This document shows, piece by piece, positions 42,417 to 51,608 of a stretch of 64,000 nucleotides of DNA. Both the position numbers and the translations under genes were made by a program. The stretch is from G963676655 sp963676655 (GTDB lineage Bacteria > Verrucomicrobiota > Lentisphaeria > Victivallales > Victivallaceae), in the NCBI GenBank assembly GCA_963676655.2, contig CAXXKX010000003.1, forward strand, positions 2,480,001 to 2,544,000, in the 5' to 3' direction. The notes below the pieces were generated by a model. That model saw only the letters and a program-made list of their open reading frames with translations, was not told where the DNA came from and made no database searches. How positions within the stretch are numbered: position 1 is the stretch's first letter; the number at the start of each line of letters is the position of its first letter.

Positions 42417-43097
42417 TTATTTTCTTGTCATCCACATGCTGGGAGAGACATTGTTCATGGTAACCGGCTCCGCATGTCCATCGACCCAGACGACATTGCA
42501 TGCGCCATTATGGATGAACCCGATTTGCCCATATTGATTCGGATAGTCGGGACCTCCCGGAATGCTCCGATATTTGATTACTTGAGTACAGTCGATTGGA
42601 TCTTCAGTATAAATCCTCGGTCCCGCGTCAGAGACCATGGCTACTTTTGAGGGTTTTTTAATCTGATTGATCTTCGCAACTTCCTGACTCCAGTGAGGGG
42701 ATACACAGTCCAGCTCGCCATTGTAAATGTAGTTGTTGTTATATAATTCCGGACTCGAAGCGGAGTAGCCGCTATAGTTTTTTATTACATTTGACGGACA
42801 AAGGTACAGTAGCTGTTTTTTGCCCGGGACCGGCAGATATTTTAATGTGGACAAGTCCATGTTCCAGTATTTTCTTGTTCCCAGATTGTTCCACCATTGG
42901 GGAAAGAACCCGTCATAATCTGAAGAATAATTTATGAGGCCCAGTCCAATCTGTTTCAGATTATTTGTGCATTTAATCGATTTGGCCACTTCCCTTGCAC
43001 GGTTCAGGGCCGGCAATAACATGCTCGCAAGGATTGCGATGATTGCTATTACTACCAGTAATTCGATTAGTGTGAATCTTTTTCTGCTCTTGCGCAT
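42417..43097 (-). CDS. Pseudopilin-like protein with H-X9-DG tail
   Basis: The 226-residue protein carries FTLIELLVVIAIIAILASM (about residues 8-26), the helix LNRAREVAKSIKCTNNLKQI, and the tail HNGACNVVWVDGH (H-X9-DG). AGAGGAG nine bases before the ATG supports the start. It lies 16 bases after the LacI regulator and before GH130. As GH130 enzymes are cytoplasmic, a pilin-like protein cannot be needed only to export the enzyme next to it, which argues for a role in binding or uptake of the glycan. Confidence 0.88.
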   Translation of the reverse strand: MRKSRKRFTLIELLVVIAIIAILASMLLPALNRAREVAKSIKCTNNLKQIGLGLINYSSDYDGFFPQWWNNLGTRKYWNMDLSTLKYLPVPGKKQLLYLCPSNVIKNYSGYSASSPELYNNNYIYNGELDCVSPHWSQEVAKINQIKKPSKVAMVSDAGPRIYTEDPIDCTQVIKYRSIPGGPDYPNQYGQIGFIHNGACNVVWVDGHAEPVTMNNVSPSMWMTRK

Positions 43098-43113
43098 GGT
43101 TTCTACTCCTCTG

Positions 43114-44079
43114 TTAGTTAATTCTTTTTACTGATTTTCGAATATTCAAGTTACAAGGCACCAGATGCTGCCTGGGCTCCGGCCCGGCATAATTGGTAAA
43201 ATTCATATTATTGGCGATTTCAATCAATTTGGTTGCAATTCCGGGAATATCCTGATCCATCGTCGTATGCGGCGGAATGAACCACCTTGAGTAACCGTTG
43301 TTTTCCGAGGTAATTACAGAAATATCGTTTGGTACGTCAATTTTCATAAGCCCGAGGTAATAATTAACCTGGGGAGCAATTCCTTCGCCGCAGATAATTA
43401 TTCCGGTGGGATTGTCTTTCAAGACCAGGGGCATTACTTCGAACAGGGGATATTGATCGGAGATAATATGTTCCGGCATTATTTCAATGTTATGACGGCG
43501 CGCCGCTTCGATATATCCTCTTCTCCGCTCATTACTGGTCCAGCTTTCTTCCGTGTCAAGAACCAGGGAGATGCGGCGATGTCCATTTTCGTAAAGGTGA
43601 TCAAACGCGATACTTACTTCCTGGGCGTGGTCGGAGCAAACGGAGTGACAGTTCGGCAGTATTTCATTGGTGCATATTAACGGAATCGGAGAAGATTCAA
43701 TTTTATCCATGATCTCCATTGGTATTCCCCCCCGGAACAACAGCACGGCGGCACGGGTAAAACTTTTCAGCATCATGTCAAAGTCTTCAAACTCAATTAC
43801 CTTGATTGCATAATTATTACGGGTGATTTCCGCGATTAATGCCGACAGGATCATAGGGTAAAAGCCGTTATTGGCGTTAAAAGAAATCAGGTGGTCAACC
43901 ACAATCGTGATATTTTCCTGGGATATTACTTTTTCAGGCCGGTAATTAAGCTCACGGGCCGCGGCAAGGATTTTTTCTTTAACTTTGCTGCTTACTTTTG
44001 CTTTTCCGGTAAATACCCGTGATACGGTTGCTTTTGAAACTCCGCACGTGTTGGCTATTGTATTGATATCTGCACGCAT
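43114..44079 (-). CDS. LacI-family transcriptional regulator
   Basis: The protein (321 residues from this ATG) has a LacI helix-turn-helix and hinge (DINTIANTCGVSKATVSRVF, then ELNYRPEKV) and an effector-binding domain (about 60-310) with LYENGHRRISLVLDT. The ATG at 44079 begins the conserved domain. A TTG eight codons upstream is possible but unneeded. Its promoter and that of the divergent FAD-oxidoreductase operon each carry a TGAAACAGTTTCA palindrome, so it probably represses both sides and itself, and is relieved by a sugar. Confidence 0.91.
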   Translation of the reverse strand: MRADINTIANTCGVSKATVSRVFTGKAKVSSKVKEKILAAARELNYRPEKVISQENITIVVDHLISFNANNGFYPMILSALIAEITRNNYAIKVIEFEDFDMMLKSFTRAAVLLFRGGIPMEIMDKIESSPIPLICTNEILPNCHSVCSDHAQEVSIAFDHLYENGHRRISLVLDTEESWTSNERRRGYIEAARRHNIEIMPEHIISDQYPLFEVMPLVLKDNPTGIIICGEGIAPQVNYYLGLMKIDVPNDISVITSENNGYSRWFIPPHTTMDQDIPGIATKLIEIANNMNFTNYAGPEPRQHLVPCNLNIRKSVKRIN

Positions 44080-44144
44080 GTCTAATATTTTATTCCTTCG
44101 CAAATTTTTTAGGCTTGTTTCTTATTAATCTTTCAGGATTACTT

Positions 44145-44161
44145 CTTGAAACAGTTTCAAG
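44145..44161. promoter_or_regulatory. Operator palindrome, regulator side
   Basis: CTTGAAACAGTTTCAAG is a perfect 17-base palindrome. It lies nine bases downstream of the -10 element of the minus-strand promoter, over its start of transcription. Confidence 0.7.
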
Positions 44162-44170
44162 TGTTTCTAT

Positions 44171-44199
44171 ATTATATATTGTTGAATAAGCTTTGTCAA
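44171..44199 (-). promoter_or_regulatory. Consensus promoter of the LacI-pseudopilin-GH130 operon
   Basis: On the minus strand a perfect TTGACA (44194-44199), 17 bases and a perfect TATAAT (44171-44176). Transcription should begin near 44165, leaving a leader of about 85 bases before the regulator. Confidence 0.75.
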
Positions 44200-44241
44200 T
44201 CTTATTTTCTGAAATTATCCTATTTTTTTACATAATTTAGA

Positions 44242-44270
44242 TTGACAAAGTTCAATTCACGGGTTATTCT
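44242..44270 (+). promoter_or_regulatory. Promoter of the FAD-oxidoreductase operon
   Basis: A perfect TTGACA (44242-44247), 17 bases and TATTCT (44265-44270). The operator at 44276-44288 begins six bases further. It is divergent from the regulator promoter, and the two -35 elements are 42 bases apart. Confidence 0.68.
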
Positions 44271-44275
44271 ATGAT

Positions 44276-44288
44276 TGAAACAGTTTCA
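44276..44288. promoter_or_regulatory. Operator palindrome, catabolic side
   Basis: TGAAACAGTTTCA is a perfect palindrome and repeats the core of the operator at 44145-44161. It covers the start of transcription of the plus-strand promoter. Confidence 0.7.
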
Positions 44289-44352
44289 TTGGCAGCCGTT
44301 GGTGATGTCAATACAGTTAAAAAAACTATTAATATAAAAAAGAAGCAACCCC

Positions 44353-45048
44353 ATGAACAAAGATTATCGTCAAATTATTATTGGCGCGACTTTTTATGGC
44401 TGCGGCCTTGCCGCCGTCTCGCCGGACGATACGCTGGTGATTGAGCCGTCAATTCTGGTCGGCAGCGATTTTACTTTAAATTTTAATCCCGGTCAACAGT
44501 GGGATTATGTTCCTTCGCATGGTTGGGCCCGGGAGTTTCTCAGGGATCTGTCGGCTCGCAATGCATTGGAGGATGGACGCATCCATCAGCCGGCACTGTG
44601 TCCGGTGTTCAGTAAATGGTGTCTTGACCGCGAGCTGAATATTGCTTTGTCAACGACCGTATTAAGCGTAAATGATAATAAAGTTGAGATTTTTGACGTC
44701 GAAGGCCGACACGTTATTGCTGCTGATCAAATTGTTGACGCTTCTCCCAAATGTGGGCTGACTAAGCGGATTACCGCGTCGTTGTTGACCGCCGGACAGT
44801 GTGCTGGCGGAACATACGGGCCATTTGAGATTATTGCCGGTCGCTTTTCATCCGAAGCGTTTCTATTGATGGAACTCCCTGCCGCCGCTACCTGGCCTGA
44901 AGCGCGATTGACGCTCTTCAATGCCTGGAAGCAACGGCCTGAGGTCTTGCGGGAAAGCAACATAGCCGCAGTTGCGTCTCACTTCGATTACCATAATTTT
45001 ATCAATCCGGTTATTGCTCTGGATCGCGGCTTGAATGGAGGCCAATGA
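44353..45048 (+). CDS. FAD-dependent oxidoreductase-like protein, short form
   Basis: The 231-residue protein resembles the FAD_oxidored family but is about half the usual length. The N-terminal Rossmann strand is IIIGATFYGCGLAAV, in which the GxGxxG loop is altered. The segments VEIFDVEGRHVIAADQIVDAS and a middle beta-rich part are present, but there is no C-terminal FAD motif. The stop overlaps the start of the full-length oxidoreductase gene (TGATG), which suggests that the two proteins are made in equal amounts and perhaps form a complex. It could be a decayed oxidoreductase, but the frame is intact and the coupling is kept. Confidence 0.7.
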   Translation: MNKDYRQIIIGATFYGCGLAAVSPDDTLVIEPSILVGSDFTLNFNPGQQWDYVPSHGWAREFLRDLSARNALEDGRIHQPALCPVFSKWCLDRELNIALSTTVLSVNDNKVEIFDVEGRHVIAADQIVDASPKCGLTKRITASLLTAGQCAGGTYGPFEIIAGRFSSEAFLLMELPAAATWPEARLTLFNAWKQRPEVLRESNIAAVASHFDYHNFINPVIALDRGLNGGQ

Positions 45049-46811
45049 TGTATTTTGATGTTGCGATAGTTGGATTCGGAACCGCGGGGAGTATCGCGGC
45101 GGTCGCCGCGGTCAGGCAGGGAATGAAAGTTCTGGTATTGGAAAGGACCACGTATGCGGGCGGCACTCACACGGGTGGTTGTATCTGCGGTTATTATGAC
45201 GGCGAGCCGAACGGCCTGGCGGCGGAGTTGAATCGAAAAGTCGACATGATGATTGACAACAGCGGTTATCTCCATGCCGGTGCACCTCAGGAAATTAAAA
45301 AAATCGTTTATGAACAGGAAGTCTTGTCTGGCAATGGCAGAATTATTTATGGAGCCTGGGTAACCGGGGTGGAGGTTGAAGAAAAAAACGTCAAGGGTCT
45401 CACCTGGTATGATGCCGATGGTCGGCACCAGGTTGAAACCGGCGTGATTATTGATTGTACCGGTGACGCTGTTGTTTGCGCCATGGCCGGATGTGAACTT
45501 GTCAGAGGACGTGAATCAGATGGCCAGTTTCAACCATTTACCAATTCTTCGGCTTATCTTTATCCCAACGGGCATGTCTGGACCGCTAATCCTGATGCCG
45601 GACGGATTGATCAAACCAATGCGGACGAGTTTTCCAGAATCATGCTGCAGTCTGCCACGGTTCATCTGCGGGATAAGTTTCAGGATGAACCGGCACGGCT
45701 GATTTTTGCCTGTGATTTGCCGGGCTTGCGGGAGGGCCCGCATATTGTTCCGGAATATACCCTCAGATGGCGCGATTTTCCGGATGACAATTGCGAGAAG
45801 TCTGAAGTCATTGCCTGGACCAATGTTCATCTTGACAATCATGCGAATGATTATGCCTTTGAAAGTGAAGATTTTCAGGATTGGCTGATAACTTCAATGC
45901 CGGGGCAGCGTTATTGGTTCGGTATTCCCAGGCGTTCGATTATTCCCCGGGGATTTAATGGAATCCTGGTCGCGGGACGTCATTTGGGCATCGATCATGA
46001 TTCCGGGTGTGCGGTTCGGATGAACGGATGCATGAGTAAACTTGGCGAAGCAGCCGGGACGCTTGCCGCCCTGGCGGTAAAGATGAAGCTGCCGCCGCTC
46101 CAGGTTTCCTATCAGAAGTTAGCCGAAATTATTGCGCCTGCGTCCGGACTTTCAGTTAGTAATGATGATTTGTGGGACGGAAGCTGGAAGGATATCAAGT
46201 CAGGGTTGGACTCTGAACATCCAAGCCGGGCGTTGTGGGCGGTACGACGGCGAAAAGATCCGGCCATGCTCAAAAAGTTCCTGGCGGAAAGCGAATCCGG
46301 TACCATACTGCATTGTCACTCCGCGATAGCTCTTGCATTACTTGGCGACAACTCCGGTCTTCCTGAATTGCGCCGAATGGTTTCTGAGCGTGATCCGGAA
46401 CCGTTTGGTCGTTATCATACTCGTGGATTTGCCGCGGTATATTTGCTGGGGCGTCTTCGTGATCCGGATTCGGTCGATGTATTGAAAGCGGTTCTCAACG
46501 ATTCAGACATTGATCTCAAATTCTTTTATCATTCTTATGCGGTAATTGCTTTGTTGAAGATTGGGGAGACGCATCAGAAATACCGGCAGGATATTGTGAA
46601 TATTGTTATACCGATAGCGGAAGATCCTGACTGGTATCTGGAATCGAAACTGGCGCCGGGTATTATGAAGCGGCGCGACCCGGTCCTGAGAATTCATATT
46701 GCCGCCTGTTTCAAGCGATGGAACATACCTAATTGTATCGGCGAAGTCTTTAAACAACTCAATCCCGATTTGAATGAAATGAATCTGGCTCGCAGGCTGA
46801 ACATCCTGTGA
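45048..46811 (+). CDS. FAD-dependent oxidoreductase (FAD_oxidored) with C-terminal HEAT-like repeats
   Basis: The protein (587 residues) has the dinucleotide motif GFGTAGSIAAVAAVRQG near the N-terminus and a Cys-rich segment (TGGCICGYY) seen in this family. The FAD-binding domain runs to about residue 370 and ends with GILVAGRHLG and MGKLGEAAGTLAAL-like sequence. From about 390 to 560 there are HEAT-like helical pairs (GLPELRRMVSERDPEP, DSVDVLKAVLNDSDID). The start at 45048 lies six bases after GGAGG. An ATG three bases earlier is also possible. It probably oxidises a sugar or its derivative in the cytoplasm. Confidence 0.85.
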   Translation: MYFDVAIVGFGTAGSIAAVAAVRQGMKVLVLERTTYAGGTHTGGCICGYYDGEPNGLAAELNRKVDMMIDNSGYLHAGAPQEIKKIVYEQEVLSGNGRIIYGAWVTGVEVEEKNVKGLTWYDADGRHQVETGVIIDCTGDAVVCAMAGCELVRGRESDGQFQPFTNSSAYLYPNGHVWTANPDAGRIDQTNADEFSRIMLQSATVHLRDKFQDEPARLIFACDLPGLREGPHIVPEYTLRWRDFPDDNCEKSEVIAWTNVHLDNHANDYAFESEDFQDWLITSMPGQRYWFGIPRRSIIPRGFNGILVAGRHLGIDHDSGCAVRMNGCMSKLGEAAGTLAALAVKMKLPPLQVSYQKLAEIIAPASGLSVSNDDLWDGSWKDIKSGLDSEHPSRALWAVRRRKDPAMLKKFLAESESGTILHCHSAIALALLGDNSGLPELRRMVSERDPEPFGRYHTRGFAAVYLLGRLRDPDSVDVLKAVLNDSDIDLKFFYHSYAVIALLKIGETHQKYRQDIVNIVIPIAEDPDWYLESKLAPGIMKRRDPVLRIHIAACFKRWNIPNCIGEVFKQLNPDLNEMNLARRLNIL

Positions 46812-46880
46812 CTGGAAGCTGGTATGATATTATTACTGAATTAGAACCAACAAAACAATATAAACAAAAAAGGAATCATT

Positions 46881-49800
46881 ATGAAACGAGCTGTTTTAAC
46901 CTTGTTGCTGTCAGTTTTTACCGTTGCGGCCTTCTCGCAGAACAAAATCAAGGATTTTGAAGTAAATAATGAAAAGTTGTTACCGGAATTCAGATTTGCC
47001 GGAAACAAAAAATCAGGGAAATTATCGCAATTTGTTGAGGATAAAACCTGGAATCGCTGTTTGAAACTTGAAATGCTTGATTATAACCGTGACCCTAAAA
47101 CCAATAAACGAAGCGTCCTGCTGTATGTAACTGTCGGCGGAGATAAGAAAAGGCCCGGCTTCCTGTGCAAACCGAATACCAAATATAATTTTTCTTTTGA
47201 AGCCCGTGGAGAGCGTAGTCTGGTTATTCTGGATTATTCTGAATGGGATAAAAATGGTAAAGTGAAACGCTATCCAACTTCAATTATCAGATTTAAACCG
47301 CAGAAAGAATGGACCTTGTATAAGGGCACCTTCAAGACGTCAGCTTCAGCTAAACGAGTTGCGCTAAGGTTTCTGTTCTGGGGTAACGAAAGACATATTA
47401 GTGCAATGGGGAATATAGGGGATTATCTGCTCATCGACAAAATCGTTATAGAGGAGGCCCATGCCGGGCTTTTTGACCAGAAAAAAACAGCCATGCCGGA
47501 AATGCTTTTAAAAGGGCCTAAAGTATATGTTGCTTCAAGCGATGGTCAGTCCAAATCTGCGACTGGTTTCGAGCAATTGAAAAGCCCGGTCCCGGCAAAG
47601 GTTCAAACCTCATTTAAAATCAATGCCGGTAAAGATGCTTTGATTATTAATGTAAAATGCCCGGAGCCGGCTATGGCAGCCTTAAAAGGGAATGTTAAAA
47701 ATGACAGCATGGCTACTAAAATCTGGCGGGACGATTTGATTGAAATATTCTTTGACGCGGTTAAGTCTGACCGGATTCTGAATCAGTTTGTGGTGTCGGC
47801 CGGCGGGGGACGCTGGATGGGTAACGGCGCCAAGGCGATTAATACATTTGATGCCTGGACTGCGAAAGTTATCAAGGGGACAAAGGAATGGACCGCTGAA
47901 GTTAAGATTCCTTATAAAACCCTTGGTTTCGATAATCCCCCCAAAAAAGGTGACATTATCAAGTTTAACATTTGTCGTCAGAGACCCGGGGCCAAAGAGC
48001 TATCGACATTCTCGTTTTCCGATGGCAATTTTCATAACAAAAAAAATTGGGCGATATTGGTCATCGGCTCAATCGCCCCGTATGTAAAAAAAGAACTTGA
48101 CCTTGTCAAAAAAGAAGCGACAAATCCGGAAATCGCGAAGCTCATCAAGAGCATAAACCCTGATAACCCGGCCCGGGCTTACGCGGAGATCCAACGTCTG
48201 AAAAAAGCTGTGCGGATGGAGAAACTGAGTAAGAGTAAATTCATAGTTGCCCAAATGGCGGCGACATCAGTTGATCCGGCAATACCTTTTCTTCCTGACG
48301 CATTGGGAAAACAAACGGAAATTTTCAAGGTAAAAGCGGCGGTGAATGAATTTGCTCCGTTGGTTCTTGCTCTTGCTAATATGACTGATAAATTTGAAGA
48401 ATACCGGGTTCGGCTCATCCGGGGATTCGGGTATGAAAATTCTGCCTCATTTTTTGTGTCAGGGCAGGAGGGGTTAAAGGACAAGGACGGTAACATTTTC
48501 CCCATGGATAAAATAGAACTTCGCCGCGGAGTTCAGTCGAAGGACTCGGATGCGAAAACGCACGGCAGAAGGTACGATATTCTGGCGGCGCTGAATCAGG
48601 TGTCAACAATCCCCGTTCCGGCGCATAGCGGCTCATTGATCTGGATAACCTTCGATTGCCGCGGCGTGAAACCCGGATTTTATAAAGGTTTTTTGAATAT
48701 CATTCCTCTCAGTGAAAGATGTGACGGTTTGAAATGGGCTAAAGACAGAAAAAGTTTTGATGCCGAAGGAGAATCTAAAAGAATTCCGGTTGAACTCGAA
48801 GTTCTGCCGATAGAGCTTGCCAAAGAGTCCCCGATGCCGGTTTGGTTCTTCAACGATGCTAATAATCCAACCACATTTGACTTTATGCGCAAATACGACA
48901 TGGCATTTTTCCACCTCACTCCGTGGTGGTTCTCTTTCAAATTCAATAAGGATGGTTCCATTGCTGATTACCGGACCCAAAAACAACTATTGCCGCTTTT
49001 GAAAATGCAGCGGGACGCGATGCGCAAAAGCCGGATGAAGAGCAATCCTAAATTTGCTGTTGCCTTCAGCGCATATCCGGTTTTCAAAAGAATTCATATC
49101 GGGAGAAGTAATAAACAGATTAAATTTAATTCCCCGGAATACTGGAAGGCCTGGAGAAACTGGATTCAGGGAGTTGATAAAATTATGACTGATAACGGAA
49201 TTGCGCGTGATGAATACATTATTGAGGTATTCGATGAACCGCAATATAAGACTCCCGAGGCGCAGGCCGAAAGCATACGGGCTTTTGCCGAAGCCAAAAA
49301 AGCCGTGCCGGATGTTCAGCTGGCGGTAACTAACGGCCATCCGACTGATTCCGGGTTCGAAGAGTTGGCGAAATATGTTGATTATTATTACTTTGGACAG
49401 CATCATATCGTTAAGCCGCCTCAGGACGGATGGTCGCAAAGACTGAAAAAGATGCCGGGCAAACGCATTGGAGTTTATGCCTGTGGAACCAACCTGCGTC
49501 AGGATCCGTATCGCTATTATCGCAGAATGCCTTGGCTGGCACTTCGTTATAACATGGATTCTGTTGGTCTTTTCAGCTTTATCAATCATGGAAACGGCTA
49601 TGGCGCAGGTGATTTTTATTTGACTCCTCACGGGGGACTTGCATATGTTGCAGGTGACCGCGATCCGGTTCCGTCAATACGACTCGAGGCTTTCAGGGTT
49701 GGAATGACTGATATTAAATATATGAAGTTGTTGGAAAAGCTTGCCGCGGAATCGACCGATAAGCAACTGAAATCTGAAGCCCGCAAACTGCTGGCGACGG

Positions 49801-49919
49801 CTCCATATGATGTCGAGGCCAAATATCCTCATGAAAAAGATCGCGCAGATAAAGTCCGGAATCAAGCGATTGTCCTAATCCTTGAATTGCAAAAAGCCGC
49901 TTCTCGACAGAAGCGATAA
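46881..49919 (+). CDS. Secreted multidomain protein with GH123/DUF4091-type catalytic region
   Basis: The 1012-residue protein has a signal peptide (MKRAVLTLLLSVFTVAAFS). An N-terminal carbohydrate-binding-like beta-sandwich (about 25-190) is followed by a CBM9/DOMON-like domain (about 225-400, with DDLIEIFFDAVKSD). A C-terminal alpha/beta barrel-like part (about 640-1000) includes EVFDEPQYKTPEAQAES and the DUF4091/GH123 ending SIRLEAFRVGMTDIKYMKLL. The Glu/Asp of VFDEP is the best candidate for the acidic catalytic site. GH123 members cleave beta-N-acetylgalactosaminides, but this family is diverse, so the substrate is open. It belongs to the plus-strand operon between two FAD oxidoreductase genes. 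Confidence 0.8.
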   Translation: MKRAVLTLLLSVFTVAAFSQNKIKDFEVNNEKLLPEFRFAGNKKSGKLSQFVEDKTWNRCLKLEMLDYNRDPKTNKRSVLLYVTVGGDKKRPGFLCKPNTKYNFSFEARGERSLVILDYSEWDKNGKVKRYPTSIIRFKPQKEWTLYKGTFKTSASAKRVALRFLFWGNERHISAMGNIGDYLLIDKIVIEEAHAGLFDQKKTAMPEMLLKGPKVYVASSDGQSKSATGFEQLKSPVPAKVQTSFKINAGKDALIINVKCPEPAMAALKGNVKNDSMATKIWRDDLIEIFFDAVKSDRILNQFVVSAGGGRWMGNGAKAINTFDAWTAKVIKGTKEWTAEVKIPYKTLGFDNPPKKGDIIKFNICRQRPGAKELSTFSFSDGNFHNKKNWAILVIGSIAPYVKKELDLVKKEATNPEIAKLIKSINPDNPARAYAEIQRLKKAVRMEKLSKSKFIVAQMAATSVDPAIPFLPDALGKQTEIFKVKAAVNEFAPLVLALANMTDKFEEYRVRLIRGFGYENSASFFVSGQEGLKDKDGNIFPMDKIELRRGVQSKDSDAKTHGRRYDILAALNQVSTIPVPAHSGSLIWITFDCRGVKPGFYKGFLNIIPLSERCDGLKWAKDRKSFDAEGESKRIPVELEVLPIELAKESPMPVWFFNDANNPTTFDFMRKYDMAFFHLTPWWFSFKFNKDGSIADYRTQKQLLPLLKMQRDAMRKSRMKSNPKFAVAFSAYPVFKRIHIGRSNKQIKFNSPEYWKAWRNWIQGVDKIMTDNGIARDEYIIEVFDEPQYKTPEAQAESIRAFAEAKKAVPDVQLAVTNGHPTDSGFEELAKYVDYYYFGQHHIVKPPQDGWSQRLKKMPGKRIGVYACGTNLRQDPYRYYRRMPWLALRYNMDSVGLFSFINHGNGYGAGDFYLTPHGGLAYVAGDRDPVPSIRLEAFRVGMTDIKYMKLLEKLAAESTDKQLKSEARKLLATAPYDVEAKYPHEKDRADKVRNQAIVLILELQKAASRQKR

Positions 49920-50025
49920 GGCCGGGGGAATTTGTAATAATAAGCAAGTTTTCTGGGCGAAATCACGGTAAGTAAGACAACTCATTCAGAGTCTATAGAC
50001 ATAAAATTAAAAAAGGTGCAAAAAA

Positions 50026-51333
50026 ATGGAATTCATAACAGAATCAGAGAAAAGGCTCAAAGTAAAATATGCTGTTGATGTTTTAATTTGTGGCGGCGGT
50101 TCTGCTGGAGTGGCGGCGGCTGTCGCGGCCGCAAGGTCAGGAGCGAACACCCTTGTGATTGAAAGTCAAGGGTGTCTAGGAGGAATGTCAAGTGCGGGGT
50201 TCATGAATCGCCTGGGGCCTTATCATGATCAGAAGAAAATGATTTTAGGCGGTATTCCCGTTGAGGTCGTGGAACGTCTTGCGGAGTTAAATGCTATTGC
50301 TATGCCGCGTCCCTGTCCTCGCAAGGATAAGGATAATTACTGGACTCCGTTTGACCCGGAAGCTATGAAATATATATTGGATCAGATGTTGACCGAAGCT
50401 GGCGTAAAAATCCTTTTTAAAACGCTTGCAGTAGATGTTATTTCAGACAACGGTTGTTTGAGAGGAATTATTATTGAGAGCAAATCAGGCAGGGAGGCCA
50501 TCCTTGCTGAAGTTGTTATTGATTGTACCGGAGATGGAGATATTGCGGCGCTCGCAGGAGTGCCTTTCACTAAAGGCCGGGCAGAAGATGGCTGGATGCA
50601 GCCTATGGGACTATTATCAAAAGTACATAATCTCGATCGTCAACGCGCGCTTGAGTTTATTTCCGCAAATCGCGAGCATCTTGAAAAAATAAAGAAAGAT
50701 ATCGGCAATAATGATGCGGTTATAGCCTGTGGTACCGATAATCTGTTGCGAAAGGATGAAACCTACTACAATGCGGATCATGGAGTAAATTTCGATGGAA
50801 CGAGAAGCGAGGATTTGACGGATATTTATCTTCAGGCAAGGAAACAGATATGGATTAATTTCCTTTTTGCCCAAAAATATATTCCCGGTTTTGAAAATGC
50901 GTATATTTGCGGAACTGCTGCTCAATTAGGGGTAAGAGAAAGCCGACAAATAGAGGGTGAATATATTTTAACCGGAGAAGATGTGCTAGGCGCTAAAAAA
51001 TTTTCCGACCGCATCGCGAAATATGCCTGTTATATTGATATTCATTGTTCCAATGAGAAATGCAAAGGTAAAGAACTTCCTCCGGGACAGTCTTATGACA
51101 TTCCTTTCCGGTCTTTGATTGCAAAAGCAATTACTAATTTGTTGGTTGCCGGCAGATGTTTTTCGGCAACTCATGAAGCGATGGCTTCCGCCAGAATGAT
51201 TCCCAGTTGTATGGCTATGGGGCAGGCGGCCGGAACGGCTGCGGCTTTGTCCGTTAAACAAAAACTTGAATTGAGAAAACTTGACGTTGAAAGGCTTCAG
51301 TTTGAACTGAGAAAACAAAAAGTTATAATCTGA
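50026..51333 (+). CDS. FAD-dependent oxidoreductase
   Basis: The 435-residue protein is a typical FAD_oxidored-family flavoprotein. It has VDVLICGGGSAGVAAAVAAA near the N-terminus (the GxGxxG FAD loop), the Cys-containing GCLGGMSSAGF segment, VVIDCTGDGDIAALAG in the middle and LLVAGRCFSATHEAMASAR at the end. It lacks a signal peptide and the HEAT tail of the other oxidoreductase in this operon. Lentisphaerota and Verrucomicrobiota have many such genes beside glycan enzymes. The substrate is not known. It precedes a small remnant and a GH95-like gene. Confidence 0.87.
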   Translation: MEFITESEKRLKVKYAVDVLICGGGSAGVAAAVAAARSGANTLVIESQGCLGGMSSAGFMNRLGPYHDQKKMILGGIPVEVVERLAELNAIAMPRPCPRKDKDNYWTPFDPEAMKYILDQMLTEAGVKILFKTLAVDVISDNGCLRGIIIESKSGREAILAEVVIDCTGDGDIAALAGVPFTKGRAEDGWMQPMGLLSKVHNLDRQRALEFISANREHLEKIKKDIGNNDAVIACGTDNLLRKDETYYNADHGVNFDGTRSEDLTDIYLQARKQIWINFLFAQKYIPGFENAYICGTAAQLGVRESRQIEGEYILTGEDVLGAKKFSDRIAKYACYIDIHCSNEKCKGKELPPGQSYDIPFRSLIAKAITNLLVAGRCFSATHEAMASARMIPSCMAMGQAAGTAAALSVKQKLELRKLDVERLQFELRKQKVII

Positions 51334-51356
51334 AATACTTCTGGGGTATGTGAAAA

Positions 51357-51506
51357 ATGATTTATCTAAAAATATGTTGTCTTATCTTTCCGAACCGATA
51401 TAAACATTTGTTTTGGGATTATATTTTTGCCAATAATACCGGGGATTTTTGCATTTCAGGAAAAGACCGGAAGGACATGAAGCTGTTCGAATGGAATAAG
51501 GTTTAG
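51357..51506 (+). pseudogene. Short open frame between two operon genes, possible remnant
   Basis: A 49-codon frame (ATG at 51357, TAG at 51504-51506) encodes MIYLKICCLIFPNRYKH and ends GKDRKDMKLFEWNKV. After the TAG the same frame is open for 17 more codons. The ribosome site is poor and it resembles no known family. The 275-base gap between the oxidoreductase and the GH95-like gene is unusually long for this operon, so it may hold a decayed gene. Confidence 0.25.
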
Positions 51507-51608
51507 CTGGATCGCAAGCGTGAAAATAAGCATCGGGGTGCGTGTCCCGTAAAAGGGTGAACTTTGTTAAAAATCATAACGCGCCGGATTTGAAAAGGAC
51601 AATGAGCG

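Noticed and set aside
3756..43097. Type II secretion or type IV pilus system
   Set aside because: Four pseudopilin-like genes are present but no secretin, ATPase, inner-membrane platform or prepilin peptidase gene is in the window.
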